Source: Thalassomonas viridans (GTDB lineage: Bacteria; Pseudomonadota; Gammaproteobacteria; Enterobacterales; Alteromonadaceae). From it: a stretch of DNA of 64,000 nucleotides. Each line of letters starts with the position of its first letter. Within the stretch, counting starts at the first letter, position 1. Of this stretch, positions 16,482 through 24,609 are shown piece by piece. The DNA lies in contig NZ_CP059733.1 of assembly GCF_000948985.2 (NCBI RefSeq), forward strand, positions 3,348,001 to 3,412,000. Reading direction: 5' to 3'. The position numbers and the translations under genes are program-made. The notes under the pieces are model-generated. The model was not told the origin of the DNA and searched no databases. It was given only the letters and a program-made list of their open reading frames with translations.

Positions 16482-18005
16482 TTGATAATCAGCGAACTGC
16501 AACGTAAGTTAGCAACATGGACAAAAACCGATAAAACTCGACGAGTTAATCGGCTGTTACGTCTTATCAGCCACCCACAATGGCTTTGCAAAGCGGCTGA
16601 AGTAACGCTTTCCTCCAAAGGTGCCAAAACACCAGGTGTTGATGGCATGACTAAAATTCACTTCCAGGCAAAATTAGATGATTATCTCACTGAAATCAGG
16701 AGCGATTTATTATCAGGTGATTATCAACCTATGCCCGCCAGAAGGATTTACATTCCTAAAGCAAACAAAAAGCAACGCCCTCTAGGTATTCCCACCTTGA
16801 GAGACAGGATAGTACAACGCGGCATGCTCATGGCAATGGAGCCGATATGGGAGAATGATTTTCACTCATTATCTTACGGCTTTAGACCTGAGCGCAGTGT
16901 CCACCACGCCATTCGTACGGTTAAGTTACAGCTAACCGATACAAGTGATTCAAAAGGACGCTGGGTGATTGAAGGTGATCTATCAAGTTATTTTGATACG
17001 GTTCATCATCGATTATTGATGAAAGGAGTGCGAAAGCGCATCAATTGTCAGCGATTTAATGAACTGCTCTGGCGATTTATTAAGGCTGGCCACATAGAAC
17101 GTAATTTATTCTGTGCAACAAGCGAGGGAGTACCACAAGGCGGCGTCATATCTCCATTACTGTCAAATATCATGCTCAATGAGTTTGATCAGTATTTAGA
17201 TAAATGTTACCTAAGCAAGAAAGCACGTAAAGACCGCTGGAACTGGAACCACAGTATCAAGAGCAAACGTAAGGTTGCAATCGATGAAAACAGGCAATGG
17301 AAACCCGCTGTTGCTTATTGTCGTTATGCCGATGACTTCCTAGTGATTGTCAAAGGCAATAAACAACAAGCGGAGGTCATTCGCGATCAATGTCGAGACT
17401 TCCTGGAAGGTAAACTAAAGCTCACATTAAATATGGATAAAACTCATATTACCCATGTGAATGATGGTTTTATTTTTTTAGGACATAGGATCATTCGAAA
17501 ACGGGGGCCCAAAGGAAATATGCGTGTGGTATCTGGTATCCCCAAGGATAAGGCGAAAGCATTCTCTTACTCATTAAGTAAAGCATTATCCGGAGATTAT
17601 AGTTGTAGCAAGATAGATAAAGTTGAGCAGCTTAGCCGGAAATTAAAAGGCTGGGCACAATTTTATCGACATACTGATTATACCTCCCAAGTCTATCGCA
17701 AAATTGATCGTATCGTTTTCTGGAAACTTGCAAAATGGCTGGCTCGGAAATACCGTTGTTCCATTAAGTCACTTATGATTAAATGGATCAAACGACCGAC
17801 GCCTAGTCAGGCAAAGACCTGGGTGTTATTCGGTAAAAGTAACCGAGGTAATTTATGCGGCGCTTCACTGTTTCGATTGGTGAGCAGCCCTAAATTACAA
17901 TTTCGTTGGCGATTGCCTGAATACAACCCTTACCTTCGAGATGAAATGAGAAATACGGTCACATCTCGCTATAGCGATGTTGCAATGGCTGTTAGCCACA
18001 ATTAA
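16482..18005 (+). CDS. ltrA: Group II intron reverse transcriptase/maturase
   Basis: A 507-residue protein with the reverse transcriptase blocks in order: GVDGMTK, IPKANKKQRPLGIPTLRDRI, SLSYGFRPERS, EGDLSSYFD, GVPQGGVISPLLSNI, and the catalytic YADD at 282-285. A maturase (X) domain follows at about 355-420 (ending KLKGWAQFYRHTDY). No HNH endonuclease motif (CxxC with paired His) is evident in the C-terminal 90 residues, so it probably uses an endonuclease-independent or replication-linked mobility route. The start is a TTG at 16482 with AAGGTGAAG upstream. The frame is intact, so the intron may be active. Confidence 0.95.
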   Translation: MIISELQRKLATWTKTDKTRRVNRLLRLISHPQWLCKAAEVTLSSKGAKTPGVDGMTKIHFQAKLDDYLTEIRSDLLSGDYQPMPARRIYIPKANKKQRPLGIPTLRDRIVQRGMLMAMEPIWENDFHSLSYGFRPERSVHHAIRTVKLQLTDTSDSKGRWVIEGDLSSYFDTVHHRLLMKGVRKRINCQRFNELLWRFIKAGHIERNLFCATSEGVPQGGVISPLLSNIMLNEFDQYLDKCYLSKKARKDRWNWNHSIKSKRKVAIDENRQWKPAVAYCRYADDFLVIVKGNKQQAEVIRDQCRDFLEGKLKLTLNMDKTHITHVNDGFIFLGHRIIRKRGPKGNMRVVSGIPKDKAKAFSYSLSKALSGDYSCSKIDKVEQLSRKLKGWAQFYRHTDYTSQVYRKIDRIVFWKLAKWLARKYRCSIKSLMIKWIKRPTPSQAKTWVLFGKSNRGNLCGASLFRLVSSPKLQFRWRLPEYNPYLRDEMRNTVTSRYSDVAMAVSHN

Positions 18006-18010
18006 ACGGA

Positions 18011-18045
18011 GAGCCGTATGCGCTGAAAGGTGCACGTACGGTTCG
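18011..18045 (+). ncRNA. Group II intron domain V
   Basis: The sequence GAGCCGTATGCG followed by a CTGAAAGG bulge/loop and GTGCACGTACGGTTCG is the conserved catalytic domain V hairpin of bacterial group II introns. It begins 5 bases after the maturase stop codon, as expected. Confidence 0.9.
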
Positions 18046-18175
18046 GAGAGGAGAAGCAGAGAAATAGTTCGACTACGCTTTGCCTCTTACTCTACGCCTG
18101 CATTGCGGCAGCGGGTGATTTAATAATCTGAGATTGATGCTCTCCTTCTTTGGGTGGATCGCACTATAAATAAAG

Positions 18176-18213
18176 ACCTCTTCGCTGGTTAAATCAACGA
18201 AAGAGGTTTTTTT
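18176..18213 (+). terminator. Rho-independent terminator
   Basis: ACCTCTTCG and CGAAAGAGGT form a hairpin followed by seven T on the plus strand. It lies 80 bp beyond the intron 3' end and would stop plus-strand transcripts from the symE/intron locus. The left flank is A-rich, so it may also work for minus-strand transcripts. Confidence 0.75.
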
Positions 18214-18309
18214 ATTAAGATAAATGTGGAATAAAAGGTTTGTAGCTTAAAGTTTGGAGGAATTTAAATTTTAAGGTGCTGATATATCAAAGTTTTTTAG
18301 GTTCTTATC

Positions 18310-18711
18310 CTAGCCCTGAAATGATTCCGGGTGCTTTTTCCCGCTAGTGCCGATTTCCTCCCAGGGAGCTTTTGAATCCACCCACAAGTGATGGGCCACT
18401 TTCAGGTTTTTGCCTCCTTCCGAGATTAACCCGGCGGGAACATGCATACGGGCATCATCATTAGCCCCGGGCAAGGGAGAGCCGCAATTTTTACAAAAGC
18501 TGGTTTGCCAGTCATGGCCGGGTTTGTGCCAGGTGTTGATTAATTTTGTGCCGGTAAGCCAGTGAAAATCATCATTAGCAATGACCAGCACGGCAATGCC
18601 GCCGCTGCCAGTAGATTTGCGGCAAATGGAGCAGTGACAAATATAGACATCTGAAATTTCAGTGGTTATTTCGAATGTTACCGCGCCACAGTTGCAATTC
18701 CCTTTTGTCAT
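18310..18711 (-). CDS. GFA (CENP-V-like) zinc protein, copy 2
   Basis: A 133-residue GFA-family protein with CNCG near residue 6, CHCSIC near 30 and CKNCG near 77. It is clearly paralogous to the copy at 14906-15313 (shared C-[LN]-CG-x-V-[ST]-FEIT opening and HCxxCxxxTGS pattern). Function is unassigned for most members; a small thiol or aldehyde adduct is the classical substrate. It is 75 bp downstream of the OsmC-YcaO gene on the same strand and could be co-transcribed with it. Confidence 0.85.
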   Translation of the reverse strand: MTKGNCNCGAVTFEITTEISDVYICHCSICRKSTGSGGIAVLVIANDDFHWLTGTKLINTWHKPGHDWQTSFCKNCGSPLPGANDDARMHVPAGLISEGGKNLKVAHHLWVDSKAPWEEIGTSGKKHPESFQG

Positions 18712-18786
18712 AAATCCCTCTAAACATGTGTTGGCGTGAACTTTAGCCTTTTCAGGAAAAAGCTCTGCGCCAACGTATTCATTATG

Positions 18787-20973
18787 TTACTTTTCTGCTA
18801 ACACCCTGCGTGCCTGGTGAAGCTTTTTATAGCTCTCAATCAGTCTCAGGTGCTTGTCCAGCCCCTCAAGGTTCATGCTGGTCTTGGTCAGGCCAAAGAA
18901 CCTTACTTCACCTGTTACCGAGCCGACCACATTATCCATATTCTCCTCGCCGAACATTCTTCTGAGGTTGGCGATAAAGTGTTCAAGCTCCAGCTCTTCG
19001 TCCAGGGCAATTTCAAGTACGGTATGAATTGCCTGATAGAACAAGCCGCGCTCTACGGTATTGTCGTTATACTGCAGGAATTCTTCTACCAGCTCAATGG
19101 CAGATTCAAGCTCGCCCAATGCCAGGTAAATCAGGATTTTTAGCTCAAGAATCGTCAGCTGGCCCCAAACGGTATTTTCATCGAACTCGATACCGATTAA
19201 GGTGCGGATATCGATATAGTTGTCCAGCTGGCTTTCTTCCAGGCGCTCTACCAGGCTGCTTAAGGCGTCATCGCTTAAAGAGTGGATGTTGAGGATATCT
19301 TCACGGTAAGCCAGTGCCTTGTTGGTGTTATCCCAGATAAGATCTTCCACCGGATAAACTTCCGAATAGTCAGGTACCAGAATACGGCAGGCGGAAGCGC
19401 CTAAGTTATCAAAAGTGGCAACGTAGGCTTCTTTGCCGAGATCTTTTAAAATACCGAACAGGCAGGCGCTTTCTTCTTCGTTGGTGCCGGAGAAGTCCCA
19501 CTCGCAGAATTCATAGTCATGCTTGGCGCTGAAGAAACGCCAGGAGATCACGCCGGTTGAGTCAATAAAGTGCTCAACAAAGTTTTCCGGCTCGGTTACC
19601 GCCATGCTGTTAAAGGTTGGCTTGGGCACGTCGTTTAAGCCTTCAAAACTGCGGCCCTGCAACAGCTCGGTCAGGCTGCGCTCTAATGCTACTTCAAAGC
19701 TTGGGTGGGCGCCAAAAGAGGCAAAGACACCGCCGGTTCTTGGATTCATCAGGGTGACGCACATCACCGGGAACTGGCCGCCTAAGGAAGCGTCTTTAAC
19801 TACCACAGGGAAACCTTGTGCTTCCAGTCCCTGAATGCCCGCTAAAATACCCGGATATTTCTCCAGCACTGCCATAGGTACGTCCGGCAGCACGATTTCC
19901 TGTTCGATGATTTGTCTTTTCACTGCGCGTTCGAAGATTTCCGACAAACACTGTACCTGGGCTTCATGCTGGTTGTTACCGGCACTCATGCCGTTACTTA
20001 AGAATAAATTCTCAATCAGGTTTGACGGGAAAAATACCGTTTCGCCGTCGGAATGGCGTACATAAGGTATCGAACAGATACCGCGCTCGACATTACCTGA
20101 GTTAGTGTCGATTAAATGCGAGCCGCGCAGCTCTTTGTCCGGATCATAAATGCCGAGACTGTAGTCGTCTAAAATGCCCGCCGGCAGCTCGTCATTCGGC
20201 CCCGGTTTGAACCATTCTTCATGGGGATAATGGACAAAATCGCTGTTGGCGATCTCCGGACCAAAATACTGGTCGTTGTAGAAGAAGTTGCAGTTCAGGC
20301 GCTCGATAAATTCGCCTAATGCCGAACATAATGCGCTCTCTTTGGTTGCGCCCTTACCATTGGTAAAGCACATAGGCGATGCCGCATCACGAATGTGCAG
20401 CGACCAGACATTAGGAACAATGTTACGCCAGGAAGAAATCTCGATTTTCATGCCGAGCTTGGCCAAAATGCCGGTCATATTGGCGATGGTTTCCTCAAGC
20501 GGCAGGTCTTTACCTAAAATGTACGTACTGGCATCACCTTCCGGTTGGGCCATAAGCATGGCCTGTGCATCTTCTTCCAGGCTTTCAACCGCTTCAACCT
20601 TGAACTCGGGACCGGTTTGCACCACTTTTTTTACGGTACAGCGGTCGATGGATCTTAAGATCCCCTGGCGATCTTTTTCGGAAATGCTTTCCGGCAGCTC
20701 CACCTGAATCTGGAAAATCTGGTTATAGCGGTCTTCCGGATCGACAATGTTGTTCTGGGACAAGCGGATGTTGTCAGTCGGAATATCCCGGGCCGCACAA
20801 TACACCTTGACAAAATAAGCCGCACAAAGGGCGGAAGAAGCCAGGAAATAGTCAAACGGGCTGGGAGCCGAGCCGTCGCCCTTATAGCGGATCGGCTGGT
20901 CGGCAATAACAGAAAAATCATCAAACTTAGCTTCAATTCTAAGGTTGTCGAGATAGTTAACTTTGATTTCCAT
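18787..20973 (-). CDS. OsmC domain-YcaO domain fusion protein
   Basis: A 728-residue fusion. Residues 1-145 are an OsmC-like domain (FDYFLASSALCAAYFVKVYC, the Cys region of this peroxide-detoxifying fold). Residues about 165-560 are a YcaO domain: TNGKGATKESALCSALGEFIERL, followed by GNNQHEAQVQCLSEIFERAV, the conserved acidic segments of the ATP site. The rest is helical. YcaO enzymes activate peptide amides with ATP; E. coli YcaO, which lacks the OsmC part, aids beta-methylthiolation of ribosomal protein S12. No precursor peptide or RiPP maturation gene is nearby, so a housekeeping role is more likely than natural-product synthesis. Confidence 0.9.
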   Translation of the reverse strand: MEIKVNYLDNLRIEAKFDDFSVIADQPIRYKGDGSAPSPFDYFLASSALCAAYFVKVYCAARDIPTDNIRLSQNNIVDPEDRYNQIFQIQVELPESISEKDRQGILRSIDRCTVKKVVQTGPEFKVEAVESLEEDAQAMLMAQPEGDASTYILGKDLPLEETIANMTGILAKLGMKIEISSWRNIVPNVWSLHIRDAASPMCFTNGKGATKESALCSALGEFIERLNCNFFYNDQYFGPEIANSDFVHYPHEEWFKPGPNDELPAGILDDYSLGIYDPDKELRGSHLIDTNSGNVERGICSIPYVRHSDGETVFFPSNLIENLFLSNGMSAGNNQHEAQVQCLSEIFERAVKRQIIEQEIVLPDVPMAVLEKYPGILAGIQGLEAQGFPVVVKDASLGGQFPVMCVTLMNPRTGGVFASFGAHPSFEVALERSLTELLQGRSFEGLNDVPKPTFNSMAVTEPENFVEHFIDSTGVISWRFFSAKHDYEFCEWDFSGTNEEESACLFGILKDLGKEAYVATFDNLGASACRILVPDYSEVYPVEDLIWDNTNKALAYREDILNIHSLSDDALSSLVERLEESQLDNYIDIRTLIGIEFDENTVWGQLTILELKILIYLALGELESAIELVEEFLQYNDNTVERGLFYQAIHTVLEIALDEELELEHFIANLRRMFGEENMDNVVGSVTGEVRFFGLTKTSMNLEGLDKHLRLIESYKKLHQARRVLAEK

Positions 20974-21566
20974 CGAGTGGTTTCCGAAGTTGTTCGCTGC
21001 AACTGGAAGCGTTTAAACCTTTTTGTTGAGGTTTTAACGGCTGCCCGTTAGCGGATTGATCTTAATTGGGGAGGGATTATCCTTGTTTTTGCGGCAATAG
21101 TCTTGGATAAATTTCATAAATTGGCGAAATTGATGTTTTCAGAGGGGAAATTGTTGGTAGGAAATCTAATGGCTATTTAAATTTATCTCAAGACATAAGA
21201 TGTTGAAAAAAATTGAACATCTCCAGCTCTTTTGAGAGATAACCTCAGGTTATATCGACGGTTTATGAAGCTCCTAAGTATCGCAATATTTCCGTGGGAG
21301 ATACCCTAGCCCTGTATTATCCCTACCCGGTTTATTTTTTTGTCTCTAAAGGCAATGAGCGCCTGGGAGAAAGAATTGAACAAGGATTAAAACAAATATT
21401 ACAGATCGGCTCGTTAAAAAGGCTTCTCTTAATATCATCTGCATGATACTAAGAGAAGCCGGTTACATAAACGTAAAATTTTACAGCTGGAAAATCAGCT
21501 GCTGCTCGAAGGGACACCCGCCTCCGGCAGTTCCTGATGGTTACAGGCAACGGCAGAGCCGAAAGT
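20974..21566. other. 593-bp intergenic region without a gene
   Basis: It contains the leader of the OsmC-YcaO gene, an A/T-rich stretch at 21090-21200, and a terminator at 21421-21460 for the lipase gene. I see no coding frame with a ribosome site and no recognisable RNA. Confidence 0.5.
21421..21460 (-). terminator. Rho-independent terminator downstream of the lipase gene
   Basis: An 18-bp stem, GGCTTCTCTTAGTATCAT, pairs with its near-perfect complement around a 4-base loop and is followed on the minus strand by TTTTT. It lies about 105 bp beyond the lipase stop codon. Confidence 0.8.
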
Positions 21567-22719
21567 TTAAAGTGACAACGCCTGCCTGGCTACCCGGTTA
21601 AGTACCGCCAGAGTTTTCTGAAATATCCAGCGAATAAATTCATAGCTAAGTTCGGTTATTTTCACTGCAGCTAATCCTGAAAATACCAGCATATGGGCTA
21701 ACAAGCCATTGATCTGAATATTAAAACTAGGGGTGGCAAAGCTAACATCTGACAGCACCATGGCGATTTGATCATACAGATTCAAGCCATTGGCTATGCC
21801 ACTTTGAATGGAGTTGAGTAAACCTATGCGCACATCGCGGATTAAGGTTACCAAAGCTTCACTTAAACGCACATACCAATACATAGTCGGACTGGCCTGC
21901 CAACTGTTTTCTGGCTTTAACCTGACCCGGTTGTAACTGTTAAAGCTACGCTTTCTCGGATAATCATCCCAACTTTCACTTTTGGCATTTTTTTCGTACC
22001 TGCTCAACTTATGGGCAAAGGGATTCATAATAGCGCCAGCGGCAAAGCTATATTCATAGCCATTATACGGCGCATGAACAAAAGGCCATACAGGCACCAT
22101 AGGTATAGGGTCTGAACCATTGCAGCAGCGGTAGATATTCTCCTGCTTCAGGGTGTTAGTGGTTTTCAGGGCAAAATTACTGTAACCCACTTTAGGCGCA
22201 CCGAAGGTATATAATTTAATGTCATGTCTGAAATTATATTTAAACCAATCGGCTGCCAGGGATGCCAGTGCTCCTCCCAGGCTGTGACCAACGCAATGAA
22301 TAGTACTTAACTCTCTAACATGATTAAAATAAGCATACAGTTCCCCTTTCATGGTATGAAACAGGGTATTAAAACCGGCATGTACGGTTGAGCCGTTGTC
22401 GCCGACACTGCCAGTTGCGCGAATATCGGTGGATATATCACTACGTGATACAGTTCCCCGAAATGCTATGACATAATCTTTTGAGTAAAAACTACTTTGC
22501 CCTTTGCCTATTAAAGCAAACCCCGTACTTTTCTGCTGGTAATGGGCCATAATGCCACCTGAGGTTCCCATTATCGGACCTTTACTCCAATCAAAGGTAA
22601 AATGATCTCTAATTTTCTGGCGGCAGAACAATTAAATACGAGTTTCCAATGTGAGGTTTTTGAATTTTATATGCCAAATCAGCAAGTTGTACGGCCTTGT
22701 AGGGTGAGAGTGTTGCCAT
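21567..22719 (-). pseudogene. Class 3 lipase, frameshifted near the N-terminus; candidate T6SS effector
   Basis: A class-3-type lipase with the nucleophile elbow GHSLGGALASLAADW, an upstream DYVIAFRGT, and DPIPMVP near the acid residue. The complete frame (to 22631) lacks a proper start. A good start lies at 22719 (MATLSPYKAVQLADLAY, after AAGGATAAATT) but is in another frame and ends in a TAG 36 codons on. The two frames can be joined only between about 22609 and 22634, and removing one A from the AAAA run at 22613-22616 would restore one reading frame. Lipases beside T6SS genes are often effectors. The upstream partner gene and tssA lie next to it. If the frameshift is real, the N-terminal 36 residues are lost. 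Confidence 0.75.
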
Positions 22720-22748
22720 AATTTATCCTTTCATGGTTAAACTTTTAC

Positions 22749-23210
22749 TTACGGCTGTGTATCTTTAAAGTCATTTTCCCAACGGCAAATGCCAACAGCC
22801 GTATGAAGTTTTCCTGGCTCTTCAATATTTTCAAAATCATGATAAATTTCAGAGTTGGTTAATTCCACATCAAGCTGTTTAAGAATATTAACAATGGCCA
22901 AATGAGGTTTAATTTGCTTCTGGGTAAAATGCCAAACCAAATAATTTTTATCTTGGTAATTCAAAACTAATACTTGCCGGATAACAGGCTCGTGAAAAAT
23001 TGAAGCGGGTAACCGTGATTTCATCTGTGCTTTTGGAAAAGAAAAAAAGCCATCATTGTCAGTTATTGTAGTATCAACTTCTTCATCTTCATCGGAATAA
23101 GTGAGACTACGGGAAACTTCCAGATTAGTTATCGGCTTTCCTTTATATGTCATTCTGCCCCGGATCTCAGGACAAAGGTCTATCGTGTATTTAAACAACA
23201 AACCAAACAT
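22749..23210 (-). CDS. Carboxypeptidase-regulatory-like (DUF6795-type) protein, possible immunity partner
   Basis: A 153-residue protein. Its start (PEIRGRMTYKGKPITNLEVS) and the later TDNDGFFSFP form the beta-sandwich pattern of carboxypeptidase-regulatory-like domains, and the whole resembles what is called DUF6795. No signal peptide is seen. The ATG has AAAGGAATT upstream. It precedes the lipase gene by 30 bp on the same strand, so they are co-transcribed. An effector/immunity or effector/adaptor relation is plausible but inferred only from the pairing. Confidence 0.65.
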   Translation of the reverse strand: MFGLLFKYTIDLCPEIRGRMTYKGKPITNLEVSRSLTYSDEDEEVDTTITDNDGFFSFPKAQMKSRLPASIFHEPVIRQVLVLNYQDKNYLVWHFTQKQIKPHLAIVNILKQLDVELTNSEIYHDFENIEEPGKLHTAVGICRWENDFKDTQP

Positions 23211-23435
23211 AAAATAAATTCCTTTTTATTCTTTTGCTCAAGTTGATAGTGCAATACACAAGTATCAATGCCATATCCGGGAAATGCAACCTGCCGGGAA
23301 ATAGTCGCAGCGGTAATGTTATTCATTTTATGGTGCCTTGGCTATGCATCAGACAAATCCAACCAATCGCGGTTGTTACAGGTAAACACAAAATCAGGCG
23401 TCATGCTGAACGTGTATATAAAGTAACACATCATT

Positions 23436-24581
23436 TTAATGTTCCCGCTCCACATCCAGCCCCATAATTTCAAAAATATTCAGCTGTCCGCCTTTAGCCA
23501 GAAACAACTCCTGATAAAGGTCAGGTGCCGATTTTTCCCCCCATTCACAGGCGGTATAAACCAGATAAGGCACAGGACTGTGGGGATCGTCCTGCATGAG
23601 AAATTCCGCCGCCTTGCGCAGGCAAATAAAGGCGTCACTGCGATCTCTTATGGTGCCGTCTCCGGAACCGCTGCCGCCGGGTTTTCCCATATCACCGGGC
23701 GCCTGATCTGCGCCTCCCGTGCCGCCCTCTTCCCCGGCGGCAGCAAACAGCTCTCTTTCCTGCTCCCGTGCCAGGGATACGCCACGGCGCATCAGCTCTT
23801 TGCTAAGCATGTCATCAACCCGGCGCAGCAGCTCACTGATATCACTCAGGTTCGGGCTGTCGTTGCCGCAGCGGTTATCCAGCCAGTCCTGCAAATGGCT
23901 TAGTGCCTGCAAGCCGTCTTCCAGCTGATACACCAGTTTAAGCAGTTCATCCGGCGATGTTGCCGCCAGGCGCTGCTTGATGCTTTGCGGTGTCGGTCCG
24001 TCCCATTCGGTATCTATCTGCTGCTGGTTTTTCAGTTTGTCGTAATGGCAGGCGCTTTCCCAGTCGTTCCAGCAGTATTCTTCACCGTCAAGCTGGGCGG
24101 AAGTGATGGGGATCAAGCCCAGCACCGGAAGCAATTTTTTATTGAGCCAGTTTAAGGCATTGGTGCGGTATTCTATGTCGCCGTCTACCATTTCCGGATG
24201 CATGTTGCTCCAGTATTTCTCGCATAATTCCTGGATTAAAAAAGTTGCCGGGGCAATTCCGGCGAAACCCTTTATATGGATGCTGGCTTCAAACAACCAG
24301 ACCCCAAGCTGCAGGTCTTTACTTTTTTGAGCCAGGGCATCCAGGGCGAGTTCTCTTACCTTGAGCCAGTCGGCGGTTTTTAATTCATGGGTCCATACCC
24401 CCATGGGCAGCGTGGGATCATCCGACTCCCGGGCCTGCTTAATGTTAAAGTACACGCCGTTATGGCGCACCGACTCCCCTACCTGGTCTTCGCCAATGGG
24501 GGCCAGCAGCTGGGTCAAGGTATAGCCGAAATAATGCTGGATATATTCATCGGCTGACTGCTCTGCTGTTGCTAATCTCAT
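23436..24581 (-). CDS. tssA: T6SS protein TssA
   Basis: A 381-residue TssA (ImpA family). The N-terminal half carries the ImpA_N region (SADEYIQHYFGYTLTQLLAPIGED, later WLFEASIHIKGFAGIAPATF). A Gly/Asp-rich linker lies near 285-310. The C-terminus ends in the domain FICLRKAAEFLMQDDPHSPVPYL. TssA acts in the cytoplasm, priming the baseplate and guiding sheath/tube extension. The gene is last in the core operon, 28 bp after tssM. Confidence 0.9.
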   Translation of the reverse strand: MRLATAEQSADEYIQHYFGYTLTQLLAPIGEDQVGESVRHNGVYFNIKQARESDDPTLPMGVWTHELKTADWLKVRELALDALAQKSKDLQLGVWLFEASIHIKGFAGIAPATFLIQELCEKYWSNMHPEMVDGDIEYRTNALNWLNKKLLPVLGLIPITSAQLDGEEYCWNDWESACHYDKLKNQQQIDTEWDGPTPQSIKQRLAATSPDELLKLVYQLEDGLQALSHLQDWLDNRCGNDSPNLSDISELLRRVDDMLSKELMRRGVSLAREQERELFAAAGEEGGTGGADQAPGDMGKPGGSGSGDGTIRDRSDAFICLRKAAEFLMQDDPHSPVPYLVYTACEWGEKSAPDLYQELFLAKGGQLNIFEIMGLDVEREH

Positions 24582-24609
24582 ATTCGCACCCTTGTTATTT
24601 ATCGGCTAA

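Larger units (their letters stand above)
15818..18095 (+). mobile_element. Group II intron with encoded reverse transcriptase
   Basis: The element encodes a group II reverse transcriptase/maturase and carries domain V just after it (18011-18045). The 3' end is placed at TTACTCTAC (18095), after a domain VI-like hairpin (GAGGAGAAGCAGAG ... TTTGCCTCTTACTC). The 5' end is placed at GTGTGCCCGG (15818), fitting the GUGYG start rule. The bases just upstream (TGTTGCT) could pair, with one wobble, with AGCAGCA near 16150 as IBS1/EBS1. An alternative start is GTGCG at 15757. The intron is in the same orientation as its ORF and antisense to symE. Confidence 0.85.
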
